In this document: piece after piece, positions 16,285 through 25,712 of the stretch
Numbering within the stretch: position 1 is the stretch's first letter
Layout: every line of letters starts with the position of its first letter
NCBI RefSeq assembly: GCF_901538265.1
Contig: NZ_LR593886.1
Coordinates: 4,733,738-4,797,737 of the forward strand
DNA from: Gemmata massiliana
GTDB taxonomy: Bacteria; Planctomycetota; Planctomycetia; Gemmatales; Gemmataceae
DNA length: 64,000 nucleotides
Direction: 5' to 3'
Notes under the pieces: model-generated
Databases searched by the model: none
What the model saw: the letters and a program-made list of their open reading frames with translations, nothing else
What the model was told of the DNA's origin: nothing
Translations under genes and position numbers: made by a program

Positions 16285-18213
16285 ATGGAACCCGACTCGG
16301 ATCAGCGCCTGAACATCGCCCTCGACGAACTCCTCGCACTCAACGGCTCCGGGGCGGAGCGCTACCTGCGCGATCTGCACGCGACCGACCCCGGTGTGGC
16401 CGCGCGCGTGGACCGCTTGCTCCGGCTGCGCCAGGAGCCGCACGCCGAACCCACCGACGAATCGCGAAATCACAAACTGTCTCCGCCGCTCGGTCACGCT
16501 TCACTCAACGTCTCGGGACCGGGCGGCGCGCTGACGATCTCGGCGGAGGGGCGCGGGACGCTCAGCTTTCCGCAACCCGATCCCGTGTTCTTCGTCGGTG
16601 CCGGGCGCAGCGAAGCGGTCGCACCCGGGCAGTTTCTGGGGCGCTACCGGCTCGTCCGCGCCGTGGGGCGCGGGGCGTTCGGCGAGGTGTGGCAGGCGTT
16701 CGACCCGGTGCTGCAAAAATTCGTGGCGGTGAAGGTTCAACTCCCGCGGGCGTCCGGGCGCGAACTGCCGCGCGACACGTTTTTGCGGGAAGCGCGTAAA
16801 GCGGCGGCACTGCGGCACCCGGCGCTCGTGCAGGTCCACGACGTGATCGAGAGCGCGAGCGGGTGGTACATCGTTTCGGAGTTCGTCGAGGGGGAGAGCC
16901 TCCGGACGTGTGCCGAGACCGAGCGCCTCCCGTTCGTGCGGGCGGCCCGGATCGTCGCGGCTGTGGCCGGGGCGCTGGGCGCCGCGCACCTCGCCGGGCT
17001 GGTTCACCGCGACGTCAAGCCCGCCAACATCCTGCTCGACCGGGCCGGGAACGCTTACCTCACGGACTTCGGGCTGGCCGTTCGCGAGGACGAGCTGTTC
17101 GCGGAGCGGAGCCGGGTCGCGGGTACGCTGGCGTACATGTCGCCCGAGCAGATCCGCGGGGACACGCACTTGCTCGACGGGCGCGCGGACATTTACGCGC
17201 TCGGGGCCGTGCTGTACGAACTGCTCACCGGGCGCCCGCTGTTCCGGGCCGAGAGCATCGCCGAGTACCGGGAACTGATCCTGCGGCGCGAGCCGCGCCC
17301 GCCTCGAACCATCGATCCCGAGATCCCCGAACCACTCGAACGCGCGTGCCTGAAGTGCCTGGCGAAAGAGGTCCGCGAGCGCTACCGGACCGCGCGCGAC
17401 TTGGCCGCGGACCTGGAATCGTGGCTCGCGGACGCGACACAGACGGTGAGCACGTCCCGCGCAATCAATGAACGGGCCGCGAACGAGTGGCTGAGGCCCG
17501 CTGTGTTCGGAGCGGGGATCGTTCTCCTGTTGGGGAGCCTCATCGGATCGGCCGTATATACCGGGAGCGGGCGCTCGCAAACGGGCGCGAGTGTGGAACC
17601 GGTTCCCAAAGTGCCCGCGGTGAAGGAACTGGTTTGGCCCGTGGGGCGCGCGGAGTGTAAGTGGGAGGTGTTGCCCGCGAACCGGCTCAAGACGTCGACC
17701 GAAGCGGTCGGGTTACTTCAGCTCGGGGAGGGGAAGGGGGACTCGTGGGAGTTTTGTGCCACCTTTCGGCAACTCAATAACGTCGGCTGGATCGGGCTGT
17801 TCCTGGGGCACCGGTTGAACCCGGACACGGGCAAAGTGGACTTCGAGTTGATCCAGATCGTCGTGGACCGGGACAACAAAATCACCCTCAACCGGTCGAT
17901 CGAGAGCTACCGGTTCGATCCGCAGCTCCCCACCGTTCACGGGAAGACCCTGGAGAGCGTGTCGGTTCCGTCCCTGGAAGAAGAGAACAAGCTCCGCTTG
18001 CGCGTGCGGAACAATCGGTTGGCCGAGGTGTGGTTCAACGACGTGGAGTACAAGGCGCTCGGGGGCGCGGTTCCCGAACTGCAACTGCCCGCGGACGCAC
18101 CGTTCGGCGTTTATAACCGTCGGAGCGAGGGGCTGTTCTCGAACCTGACGCTGAACGGCACCCCGATTCCTCTACTCGTCGACGCCAAACCCCGTGTCCC
18201 GGAGGGACCGTAA
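16285..18213 (+). CDS. Transmembrane serine/threonine protein kinase with extracytoplasmic sensor-like domain
   Basis: This encodes 642 residues. The Hanks-type kinase domain is at about 118-380: glycine loop VGRGAFGEVW, ATP lysine in FVAVKVQ (residue 150), catalytic loop HRDVKPANILL (241-251), DFG (261-263) and YMSPEQ (284-289). All key residues are present, so it is expected to be active. One membrane helix follows (about 405-425), then ~200 residues outside the cytoplasm with a beta-sandwich look (WEFCATFRQLNNVGWIGLFL, VWFNDVEYKALGG) resembling the DUF1080/LamG-like domains common in planctomycetes. The N-terminal 110 residues are helical and of unknown role. The next gene overlaps its stop (TAATG), so translation is coupled. 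Confidence 0.93.
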   Translation: MEPDSDQRLNIALDELLALNGSGAERYLRDLHATDPGVAARVDRLLRLRQEPHAEPTDESRNHKLSPPLGHASLNVSGPGGALTISAEGRGTLSFPQPDPVFFVGAGRSEAVAPGQFLGRYRLVRAVGRGAFGEVWQAFDPVLQKFVAVKVQLPRASGRELPRDTFLREARKAAALRHPALVQVHDVIESASGWYIVSEFVEGESLRTCAETERLPFVRAARIVAAVAGALGAAHLAGLVHRDVKPANILLDRAGNAYLTDFGLAVREDELFAERSRVAGTLAYMSPEQIRGDTHLLDGRADIYALGAVLYELLTGRPLFRAESIAEYRELILRREPRPPRTIDPEIPEPLERACLKCLAKEVRERYRTARDLAADLESWLADATQTVSTSRAINERAANEWLRPAVFGAGIVLLLGSLIGSAVYTGSGRSQTGASVEPVPKVPAVKELVWPVGRAECKWEVLPANRLKTSTEAVGLLQLGEGKGDSWEFCATFRQLNNVGWIGLFLGHRLNPDTGKVDFELIQIVVDRDNKITLNRSIESYRFDPQLPTVHGKTLESVSVPSLEEENKLRLRVRNNRLAEVWFNDVEYKALGGAVPELQLPADAPFGVYNRRSEGLFSNLTLNGTPIPLLVDAKPRVPEGP

Positions 18214-19049
18214 TGGAGAACCTCGCCCAATTCGCGCTCGTGGGCTTCGGCGGGTTACTGGCCGGCTTTTTGTTCGGTTACGCGCTTCTAAGGGCACTCG
18301 TTATGTCCACTCTCGCGACCCCCGGCATCACTCTCACCGGCGCGGCCTGCGCGAGTGGGCGGATCACCATTAGCGGTGCGATCGACCCCGATACCGCGGA
18401 GTACCAGTTGAGGGCTCTTCACGTCAAGGTGTACGACAACCCGGCAACGGTCGTCCCCACGAATCCGCTCGGCGTGGCGGGCGTGACTCGGTACCCCGCT
18501 TCCGCGCTCCCGATCACTCACACGGCCCCGGGCGGGACGTCGGGTAACGATCTGATCGCGGTCTGGAGCGAGTACACCGCGTGGAACCACGGCTCGCGGG
18601 TGTTCCCCGCGTGTGTGCCGAGCGGCTCATCAGGTCCCTCGACACCCACGACCCCGCGGATGGTGCCCCCAGAACTCGACGCGGTGCCGCGCGAGCTCCG
18701 CGTCGAACTTGCTGCTCTCGATGGGGCGGTGAGTGGTCCGACGGCCGCCTTGGTCGGGGCGCTGGCGGGCGCGCTCGCTACGGTGCTACGGTACGTGCTC
18801 GAAGGGTCCACACCGTCCGACCCGGTCTGGCGCGGGCTGAACGGGACGGACGCGGTCCACGAGACGAGTCTCCGACTGATGCACCGCGCGGACGGGACGG
18901 GGGCGCTCCTGCGCGCCGCGATGGTCGTCGCGGGTCAGCGCGTCGAACTCACCTGGGTGACGAGTAAATGGTGCGCGAACGGGGTGAGTCGATTCGTGTG
19001 CGAATCGGACGAACCCGGCATTCCGGCGCTCGTCGTGTCTCCCGCGTGA
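18213..19049 (+). CDS. Membrane-anchored protein of unknown function, coupled to the kinase gene
   Basis: This encodes 278 residues. The ATG overlaps the kinase stop by one base (TAATG), with GGAGGG at 18201-18206 as its ribosome site. One N-terminal membrane helix (FALVGFGGLLAGFLFGYALL) is followed by a beta-rich domain beginning GITLTGAACASGRITISGAI, a Ser/Thr/Pro linker, a short second hydrophobic stretch (TAALVGALAGALATVLRYVL) and a C-terminal domain with CANGVSRFVCESDEPG. I recognise no family. The coupling suggests it works with the kinase, perhaps as ligand carrier or substrate, but this is inference. Confidence 0.75.
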   Translation: MENLAQFALVGFGGLLAGFLFGYALLRALVMSTLATPGITLTGAACASGRITISGAIDPDTAEYQLRALHVKVYDNPATVVPTNPLGVAGVTRYPASALPITHTAPGGTSGNDLIAVWSEYTAWNHGSRVFPACVPSGSSGPSTPTTPRMVPPELDAVPRELRVELAALDGAVSGPTAALVGALAGALATVLRYVLEGSTPSDPVWRGLNGTDAVHETSLRLMHRADGTGALLRAAMVVAGQRVELTWVTSKWCANGVSRFVCESDEPGIPALVVSPA

Positions 19050-19089
19050 GTGTGGCGGGAACCTGGATTTTACTGAGAGACCGCGCCGA

Positions 19090-19983
19090 ATGTCCTCCGC
19101 CCATTTGCCCGCGTGCCGACACCGCGGGGAGCAACTCCTTCCCGACCGGTGGTTGTGTTACTCGGACCGGCTCGTGCTCCGCACGGGGCTGGTGTCGAGC
19201 GAAGTGTGCCGGGCGCGGTGCCCGTATGTGGATCACGAACCCCGGGAGCACGGGTACCCCGAAGCGCGCGCGCCGAGCGTCCGAATCGAACACCGTCCCG
19301 AACTCATCACGATTGGGGTGATTACCGCGCCGCGCCCGGTCGCGACGCTGCCCCAAACGCTCGCGGAACTGCGGCGCGCGGGGTTCACACAACCGATTCA
19401 CGTCTTCGCCGAACCGACTGCCCCGGTGCCGGATGCTCCGGGGGCAGTTCCTCATCGAAATGCCGTGCAACTCGGGTTGTGGGGTAACTGGGGGGCGACG
19501 GCCCGGTGGATGCTCGCGGAGACGGACACGCCGTTTCTTCTGCTCTGCGAGGACGACGTGCGGTTTTGTCCGTGTGCGGCGCTGGCCCTTCAGCACGCGA
19601 TCGACGTCCTCCCGCACGACAGTTGGGGGTACGTTTCGCTGTACACCCCGCGCCACAATCTGTCCGATGCGAGCGGACCGGTCGGTTGGCGCCACCTACC
19701 TGTGGGGGCGGGGACGTGGGGCGCGCTGGCGTGGTGCTTCACGCGCGCGGGACTGCGAGCGCTCCTGAACTCGCGCGCCGTTCGGGCCCACAGTGACACG
19801 ATCGGAACGGACGAGGTGATTTCGCTGGCCGTGAGCGAAGTGGGGCGGAAGGGCTACTTCCACGTACCGAGTCTCGGCGACCACACGGGCGGGGACAATT
19901 CGACTCGAGGGCACTACCACGGCCCCGGCGCAGCGTTCGGGATCGGATTCTCACCGACGTATCGCGGGTACCTCCCGAAGTAG
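19090..19983 (+). CDS. Glycosyltransferase-like protein with Cys/His-rich N-terminus
   Basis: This encodes 297 residues. The N-terminal ~60 residues contain spaced Cys/His (CRHRGEQLL, WLCYSD, EVCRARCPYVDHE), likely metal-binding. From about residue 75 a Rossmann-like segment starts (ITIGVITAPRPVATLPQTLA) and leads to FLLLCEDDVRFCPCAALALQ near residue 155. The EDDV motif is the DxD-type sugar-nucleotide/metal site of GT-A glycosyltransferases, as in GT2/GT25. The end has TIGTDEVISLAVSEV and HYHGPGAAFGIGF. It would transfer a sugar to an unknown acceptor. Intact, 40 bases after the previous gene. Confidence 0.7.
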   Translation: MSSAHLPACRHRGEQLLPDRWLCYSDRLVLRTGLVSSEVCRARCPYVDHEPREHGYPEARAPSVRIEHRPELITIGVITAPRPVATLPQTLAELRRAGFTQPIHVFAEPTAPVPDAPGAVPHRNAVQLGLWGNWGATARWMLAETDTPFLLLCEDDVRFCPCAALALQHAIDVLPHDSWGYVSLYTPRHNLSDASGPVGWRHLPVGAGTWGALAWCFTRAGLRALLNSRAVRAHSDTIGTDEVISLAVSEVGRKGYFHVPSLGDHTGGDNSTRGHYHGPGAAFGIGFSPTYRGYLPK

Positions 19984-20149
19984 CGGATCTTCGGATCGAA
20001 GTACTTCCGCTTGGGAAAGGTGGCGGCGCGAGCGACCTCGATCGAGCGGCTCGTTCACCGTGTGGCGCTCCGGCCACAGTCCGGTGGAGCCGGTGAATTT
20101 CTTTCGGACTTCCTTATCGCTCAGGGGGTTCCATGCTGACGGTATTGGT

Positions 20150-20222
20150 CGTTAAAATTATTTAATTTTTATTAAAATAAAAAAATTAATTAATGTATAA
20201 TAATGAATTAATTCATATGGAC
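20150..20222. other. Very AT-rich patch
   Basis: About 70 bases between the glycosyltransferase gene and the IS5 remnant are almost pure A/T, with runs such as TTAATTTTTATTAAAATAAA and AATTAATTAATG. The surrounding DNA is around two thirds G/C by eye. It holds no gene and may be a foreign join, a promoter-like region or an IS target. Confidence 0.6.
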
Positions 20223-20271
20223 GGAACCGTTCGTCGACGTGCTCTCCTCTAACCGATTGGAGGAGTAGGAC

Positions 20272-20511
20272 ATGAGGCGGCATGCGATCAGCGGTGCGGA
20301 CTGGGACCGAGTCAAGGGTGCTCCCGGTCCAAAATCGAAGGCGGGCAACCGACTGCTCGTGGACAGGGTTCTGTGGATCGCCCGGACCGGGAGCCCGTGG
20401 CGCGATCGGCCCGACCGGTTCGGGAACGGGAACTCGGTCTGGCGCCGGTTCCGGCGGTGGGCCGAAGCCGGGGTCTGGGGGACGGTGCTCGAGCTCGTTC
20501 GGGATCCGGAC
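20272..20511 (+). pseudogene. IS5-family transposase, N-terminal half only
   Basis: Following AGGAG, an ATG opens MRRHAISGADWDRVKG and continues with VDRVLWIARTGSPWRDRPDR, FGNGNSVWRRFRRWAEAGVW and TVLELVRDPD. This is the orfA half (DUF4096) of IS5-type transposases. The catalytic orfB half is missing. After VRDPD, within the same frame, the text changes into an IS630 transposase, so the join is a recombination or insertion point. Confidence 0.75.
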
Positions 20512-21225
20512 CGGGGTCCGAGGGATGCATTCGTCGCCAGAAGCAGGACCGCCCGAGCCCGGGCCCGCGAGCTCGACGGCGCGGCCGAGGCCCGACGGAT
20601 CGCGGTCGCATGTTCGGACCCACCCGACGGTCGGGATGCATGGACCGTGCGGATGCTGGCCGACAAACGGGTCGAGTCGGAGGTGGTCGAAGTGATCTCC
20701 GACGAGACCGCGCGCCGGGCCTTGGAAAGCGCGCCTCAAGCCGTGGCTCAAGGAGCCGTGGCACATCCCGGACGGACCCGGCGGTGCGTTCGTGGCCCGG
20801 ATGGAGGGCGTAATCGAGGTGTGCCACCGGCCCTACGACCCGGCGCGCCCACGGGTGTGTATCGACGAGCAACCAGTCCAACTGATCGGCGAAACACGTA
20901 CCCCGCTCCCGGCCCGGCCGGTCGCGGCGATTCGATTATGAGTACCGCGCAACGGGACCGTGAACCTGTTCCTGGCGTTCGCCCCACCGGTCGGGTGGCG
21001 CCACATCGGGGTGACACCGCGGCGCACGGCGAGGGACTTCGGGGCGTTCCTGGGTACGTCGTGGACGAGGCGTATGCGGAGGCGGACCGGGTGGCCCTGG
21101 TCACCGACGACCTGAACGTGCGCGGGTCCGGGAGCTTGTACGAGGCGCTCGACCCGGCGACCGCGCGGCGCGGGGCCGCGAGAATCGAGTGGCACTACGC
21201 GCCCAAGCACGGAGCGGGCTCAACC
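20512..21225 (+). pseudogene. IS630-family transposase remnant
   Basis: Readable pieces in order are DAWTVRMLADKRVESEVVEV (winged helix), LKPWLKEPWHIPD, YDPARPRVCIDEQPVQLIGE (first catalytic Asp in CIDEQPVQL), GTVNLFLAFAPPVGWRH, and VTDDLNVRGSGSLYEAL (second Asp region) with IEWHYAPKHGAGS. Frame changes occur near 20730 and 20940, and the C-terminal HGSWLN-E block is cut at about 21222. Inactive. Confidence 0.78.
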
Positions 21226-21510
21226 CGGGTCTTGGAGTACCTCGAACACGCGCGGCCACACACACGCCCGGGACCACCGACCGAACCGGCGCCACACCCC
21301 GTTCCAATGGCCGAACCGCTCGAGCCGGTCGCGCCACGGGATCCCGGTTCGGACCACGAACAACACCGCATCCACGAACCGCCGGGGCTCGTTCTTCGGA
21401 CCGTGGCTCGGTACCAGACCCGTGACCCGGTCCCAATCCGCATCCGAAATCGCATGGCAAGCACGCTCGGCCCTCCGAAAATCGCTCCCGATAGCTAAAA
21501 AATTTGCCAA
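21226..21510 (-). pseudogene. Second IS5-family transposase half, inverted
   Basis: The minus strand from about 21480 reads CHAISDADWDRVTGLVPS, FVDAVLFVVRTGIPWRDRLE, RFGHWNGVWRRFGRWSRACV and RVFEVLQDPG. It is homologous to the + strand half at 20272 and ends at the same codon position (VRDPD versus LQDPG). The catalytic half is absent. Together the two halves flank the IS630 remnant in opposite orientation. Confidence 0.72.
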
Positions 21511-21705
21511 ACGATACTCTGCCCACGCGGCCTAGCAGGCCGTTGAGATCGTGTCCGACTGTGGACCCTTGGACCGCCTCCGCCACCCATGGCGTCCGTG
21601 CTCTTATCGAGCACCTCTGCCGTGCGCCGGGCCCACTCGGTGATCTTGATCAGCCAGTTCCCGAGCTCCGTATTCGGGTACCCGCGCCCCCAGGGCGTGC
21701 GCATT

Positions 21706-22818
21706 TTATTGGGCCGTAATTCCTTGGACGACTTGCAGTAGGTAGTTGTCATCCCATCCGGCCTTCATGCGCCGGGTCTTGATACTGCCTTTGACCTTGG
21801 TGCGCTTCAACAGCGACACGGCCACGCGCCGCAACAGCCCCAGGTTCGCCGCCGCGTGACCGGTTCGGGCGCGGCTGTCGTCTTCTTTGAACGCCACGTC
21901 CAATACCCAGTGCAACCCGTTCTCGATGCCCCAATGGTTGCGGATGTAACCGGCCCGTTCCGCCGCACCCACTCGCAAACTGGTGAGGTAGTAATGCCCC
22001 GTGCCCTCATTCTTCTGGCCCTTCACCCGCCGCTCGCGCCACCAGCGCCACCGCGCCGACATCGGCCCACCCGTCCGGCAACCCGTCGGGGTCGCGAACC
22101 GCGGTCACGTACCGCTCCTCCGCGCGCCCGTGACCTGCGCCCACCTCGCCGGCCACGTCGCACTCCGCGAACTCCTCGTCACACGCCCGGTCGAGCACCG
22201 CGCCGACGGCCGCGTGCAACCCCTTCTGTTCCCTTTCACGCGCACCACGTACTCACCGCCCTGCTTGTGGATCTGCTCGACCGTGGCCTTCTGGCACCCG
22301 GCCGCGTCCAGCGTCACCACCGCCCCGCGCAGGTCCAGTGCGGCCAGCAGGTCCGGGACCGTGGTGATCTCGTGTCCGCCGTCGGGCACCGACCGTTGGC
22401 CCAGAATCAGCCGGTTCTGGACCGCCCACGCGCTGACCAAGTGCAAGCACCCGGTGAACGTGTCCTTGGCGCAGGCCCGCGCGCTCTTGCCGTCGACGGC
22501 GATGTGAACCAACCCGGTCGATTCGCACAACTCGGCCATCCACCGGCCGAATCGGTCGGCGAAGGCGCCGGGATCGAGTTTGGCGAACACGCGCTCGAAT
22601 GTATCGTGGCTCGGAACCCCGTTGGGCGCACCAAGGAACCGTCGGAAGAGCGGTTCCTTGGTGCGCCCGTACTCGGCGATCTCGTCCCACCCGTCGGCCC
22701 CGGCGATCACCGCGCACGTCGCGATCACCAGGACGCCGGTCAGTGGGTGCAGCTTGTTCGCGGTCTCGATGCGCGGGTCCGGCACGTCGGCGAACACCGT
22801 GGTCAGCGCGAGCGGCAT
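21706..22818 (-). pseudogene. ISAs1-family transposase, frameshifted
   Basis: ATG 22818 opens MPLALTTVFADVPDPRIETA and LHPLTGVLVIATCAVIAGAD, then YGRTKEPLFRRFLG, PSHDTFERVFAKLDP, VHIAVDGKSARACAKD (first catalytic Asp) and TLDAAGCQKATVEQI (second). After GEYVVRVKGN the frame shifts to one with RACDEEFAECDVAGEVGAGH, and shifts again to GHYYLTSLRVGAAERAGYIR and NHWGIENGLHWVLDVAFKED (third acidic block), ending at 21706. Two indels make it dead, but every domain is still present. Confidence 0.85.
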
Positions 22819-22931
22819 TGGGTATCCTCCTGATACCCTCGGTGCAGACGCAAACCACTACACCATCAGCCGTTCAAAGTGCGCACACCCTGGGGGCGGT
22901 GGAGGGAAATCGGCCATCAGCGTGGCGCCCA

Positions 22932-22949
22932 GTTGCCTGAACAGGCAAC
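22932..22949. repeat. Short perfect dyad GTTGCCTGAACAGGCAAC
   Basis: An 8-bp inverted repeat with a 2-base centre lies 62 bases upstream of the start at 23012. It could be an operator for that broken gene or a scar of the neighbouring ISAs1 element. No direct evidence separates these. Confidence 0.4.
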
Positions 22950-23011
22950 GGTCGGAGGTACCCTTGCCCGCTCGAACCGGGCCTCGGTTTACGTCTCAAC
23001 AAGGAACGGAT

Positions 23012-23517
23012 ATGGCTGACGCCTTGGATCTTCGCTTCGGAACCGTGTTTCCCGGCGCGTCGGGCGGGAACTTGGCGTTCACTGCCGCAACTATCAACAC
23101 GTCCACGCCGCGGGCGGAGTGGGCGTTCGACCTGGACGAGAGGCAGATGGTGTCACGCCTATGGTGCCGGCCCAACGCGATTATAGGCACGCCCCTGTCA
23201 CTCAAGATCGGTCTTTAGGGCGCGACGGCTGGGAACCCGGACGGAACGATCAAGGGTGGCGGGTCGCCCGCGTCGAAGGTATTCAGCCCGTCCGCCCTGG
23301 GGCACGTGGCGGGCACCGGCTACTGGATCGATCTGGGCAACGCGTACACGGGCGCCCCGGTGGCGAGCGCGTCACGACGGTCACCGCTTACGAGAGCGGG
23401 ACCGTAGACGGGAGCAACAACATCGCACTCACGGTGGCGATCAACACAGGCGAGGTGCGCGAGTTCACCGACCAGCGCCGGCACTCAGTCGGACTGGGTC
23501 ATCACTTGGTAGTATCG
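23012..23517 (+). pseudogene. Phage-like or structural protein gene broken by a stop codon and a shift
   Basis: AAGGA precedes ATG 23012, which opens MADALDLRFGTVFPGASGGN, then AEWAFDLDERQMVSRLWCRP. An in-frame TAG stands at 23216-23218. The same frame continues sensibly beyond it (GATAGNPDGTIKGGGSPASK, HVAGTGYWIDLGNAYTGAPV), then shifts near 23370 to VTTVTAYESGTVDGSNNIAL and TVAINTGEVREFTDQRR. Short Gly-rich beta segments suggest a structural or surface protein. I recognise no family. Confidence 0.5.
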
Positions 23518-23701
23518 CGTGGCCGGCTGGCAGATCAGGAACACGACTGGCGCCCTTGCGGTCGTGAACGAGCAAGCCGCGCGTGCCCCGTTTGGCCTTT
23601 TACCAAACCATGTTCGCATAGTGACGCGGGCGGTCGACCGGCTGGCCCCGTACTGGCGACCAGCCTTTGGCACCGGAATCCGACCCGTGGGCGGCACCCG
23701 A

Positions 23702-25483
23702 TCACTTGAATTCGACGTGAAACGGTATGAGCATTTGGACCGGGGCCTTGTGAGCGTTAAGTACGGGCGCCATCAGTTGCATCGCCTTGGCCCCGCCGGG
23801 TACGTTCTTCAGGTCCGCCAGCGCCCGGCCGAACGGCAGGTCGAGGTCGCCGTCCATCAGCTTGTCGAAGAACGACGAGCCCTTGGGCAGCATGAGCAAC
23901 TCCAGATCCTTCGACGGGTCGATGCCCGCTTCCTTCTTGGCGAAGGCGATGGCGTCGTCGAGCGTGCCGAGTTCGTCCACCAGGCCGTTCGCCTTCGCTT
24001 GACGGCCGGTCCACACTCGCCCGCCGGCCAGTTCCAATAGCTTCGCCTTGGTCATCTGCTTCTGCCCCGCGGCCACGCGCCCGGCCACCGCTTTGTCCGT
24101 GAACTGGTCGTACACCTCCTCGATGACCTCGGTCATCGCCTTCCGCTCGCTCTCGCTCCACTTGAACGTCGCCGAGTTGACCCCGGTGTTCTTCCCCCGG
24201 CTGATGACGTGCGTGGTGACGCCGACCCGCTCCTCCAACTTGCCGGTGACGATCTTCATCCCGAACACGCCGATGCTGCCGGTGACGGTACCCGGTTCGG
24301 CGAAGATCCGCCGGGCGTTCATACACACGTAGTACCCGCCGCTGGCGGCCACGTCGCCCATGCTCGCCACCACCGGCTTCTTGCACACCGCCAGCGCGCG
24401 CCAGATCACGTCCGAGGCCAGTGCCGAGCCCCCGGGGGAATCGACCCGGAGGACGATGGCCTTCACGGTCGGGTTCTTCTCGGCGTCGCGGATCGCTTCG
24501 ACGATGGTGTCCGAACCGACCGACTGACCCCCGAGCAGGCTGAACCCGCCCTTCCCGGACGCGATCGCCCCGACGACGTGGATGACCGCGACCTTGGGCT
24601 CCTTCGTCTCCGATTTCTTCTTGGGCGACATGAGGTCCATGAGCGCGCCCAGCCCGCCGACGCTGTCCGCCTTTTTGGGCTTACCGTACCCGGTGACGAT
24701 CTTCACCTCGTTCCGGCCGAGGGCCTTGGCGAACCCGGCCTCGAACTGGTCCTCGTACTGGAGCGCGTCCACGAGCCCGAGCTTGAGCGCCTTGCGGGCG
24801 GTGAACGGCCCCTCGTCGACGAGGGCCTCGGCAGTGGCGGGCGTGAGCTTCAAGTTCGGCCGCCCGGTGACCAGCGCGGCGACGAGTTCTTTGTCGAAGT
24901 TGTCGTTCATCATGCTGGTGATCTGTTCGCGGTTCTCGGGGCTCATGTCCGCCCGCAGGAACGGCTCGACGGCCGACTTGTACCCGCCCATCTTGAGCAC
25001 GTCCACGTCCAGCGTGGCGAGCTTAAGTGCGTCCTTGTAGTAGCTCACTTCGGCCCGCAAACCGACCATGTTGAGCCCGCCGGATTCGGGGACGCTGATC
25101 GTATCGCACGCGAGTGCGACGAGGTATGCCTTGGTGTCGAATTCCTCGGCGTAGGCGAACGCCTTCTTGCCGGTGGCGCGGAAGTCGGCGACCGCCCGGC
25201 GCAGTTCGTTCACCTTGCCGAACCCGACGTGCAGCTCGTCGAGGCGGAGGTACAGAGCCGCCACGGTCTTGTCCTTGGCCGCGGCTTTGATGCGGTCGAT
25301 CTTCTGGCGCAGTGTTTCGCTCCCGCCGCCGAACGGCCCGTCGGCCGGCGCGCCTTCGTCCATGTCGCCGCCGAGAACGATGTGGGCGACACGGGGCGCG
25401 GCCGGGGCTTCTTTCTTTGGCTCCTGAGCGACCGCGATGGTCGATTGAAACAGTAAAACCAGGGCGAACAACAGGCGGGGCAT
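23702..25483 (-). CDS. sppA: Signal peptide peptidase SppA (67-kDa type, peptidase S49)
   Basis: This encodes 593 residues. SppA is a membrane-bound serine protease that degrades cleaved signal peptides in the envelope. A signal/anchor (MPRLLFALVLLFQSTIAVAQ) is followed by two tandem S49 domains. The general-base Lys lies in the N-terminal domain in GYKSAVEPF, the nucleophile Ser in the C-terminal domain in ASMGDVAASGGYYVCMNAR, followed by VTGSIGVFG. Both catalytic residues are present. The length fits the long two-domain form (E. coli 618). ATG 25483 is chosen because the signal peptide starts there; the longer frame upstream is not membrane-like. It is intact between decayed transposases. 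Confidence 0.93.
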   Translation of the reverse strand: MPRLLFALVLLFQSTIAVAQEPKKEAPAAPRVAHIVLGGDMDEGAPADGPFGGGSETLRQKIDRIKAAAKDKTVAALYLRLDELHVGFGKVNELRRAVADFRATGKKAFAYAEEFDTKAYLVALACDTISVPESGGLNMVGLRAEVSYYKDALKLATLDVDVLKMGGYKSAVEPFLRADMSPENREQITSMMNDNFDKELVAALVTGRPNLKLTPATAEALVDEGPFTARKALKLGLVDALQYEDQFEAGFAKALGRNEVKIVTGYGKPKKADSVGGLGALMDLMSPKKKSETKEPKVAVIHVVGAIASGKGGFSLLGGQSVGSDTIVEAIRDAEKNPTVKAIVLRVDSPGGSALASDVIWRALAVCKKPVVASMGDVAASGGYYVCMNARRIFAEPGTVTGSIGVFGMKIVTGKLEERVGVTTHVISRGKNTGVNSATFKWSESERKAMTEVIEEVYDQFTDKAVAGRVAAGQKQMTKAKLLELAGGRVWTGRQAKANGLVDELGTLDDAIAFAKKEAGIDPSKDLELLMLPKGSSFFDKLMDGDLDLPFGRALADLKNVPGGAKAMQLMAPVLNAHKAPVQMLIPFHVEFK

Positions 25484-25712
25484 CGGGCGCCTCCAAGGGT
25501 GTTGTGTCGGACGTACGCGGATCGAAGAACGGTCGCCGCGTGAGCAGGCCGTTGCCATCGTTCCAGTGGATACCTGGCTCAGGTGGGCGGTGAGTTTCCG
25601 CACCGTTCGAGAACCGTTCTCCCGCTCTGCTACCCGACAAAATTTGTAGAGTTTCAGAGACTTTTCGCTGAACACCGCACAGCCTAATGTAAAAGCCTGA
25701 CCGTGTGCAACT

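Noticed and set aside
20158-20766. 202-codon minus frame opposite the IS5/IS630 remnants
   Set aside because: Its end is the AT-rich patch translated as Ile/Lys/Phe and the rest is a shadow of IS sequence.
24209-25456. 415-codon + strand frame opposite sppA
   Set aside because: Antisense shadow of a conserved gene, Val/Arg/Asp-rich and without any recognisable motif.
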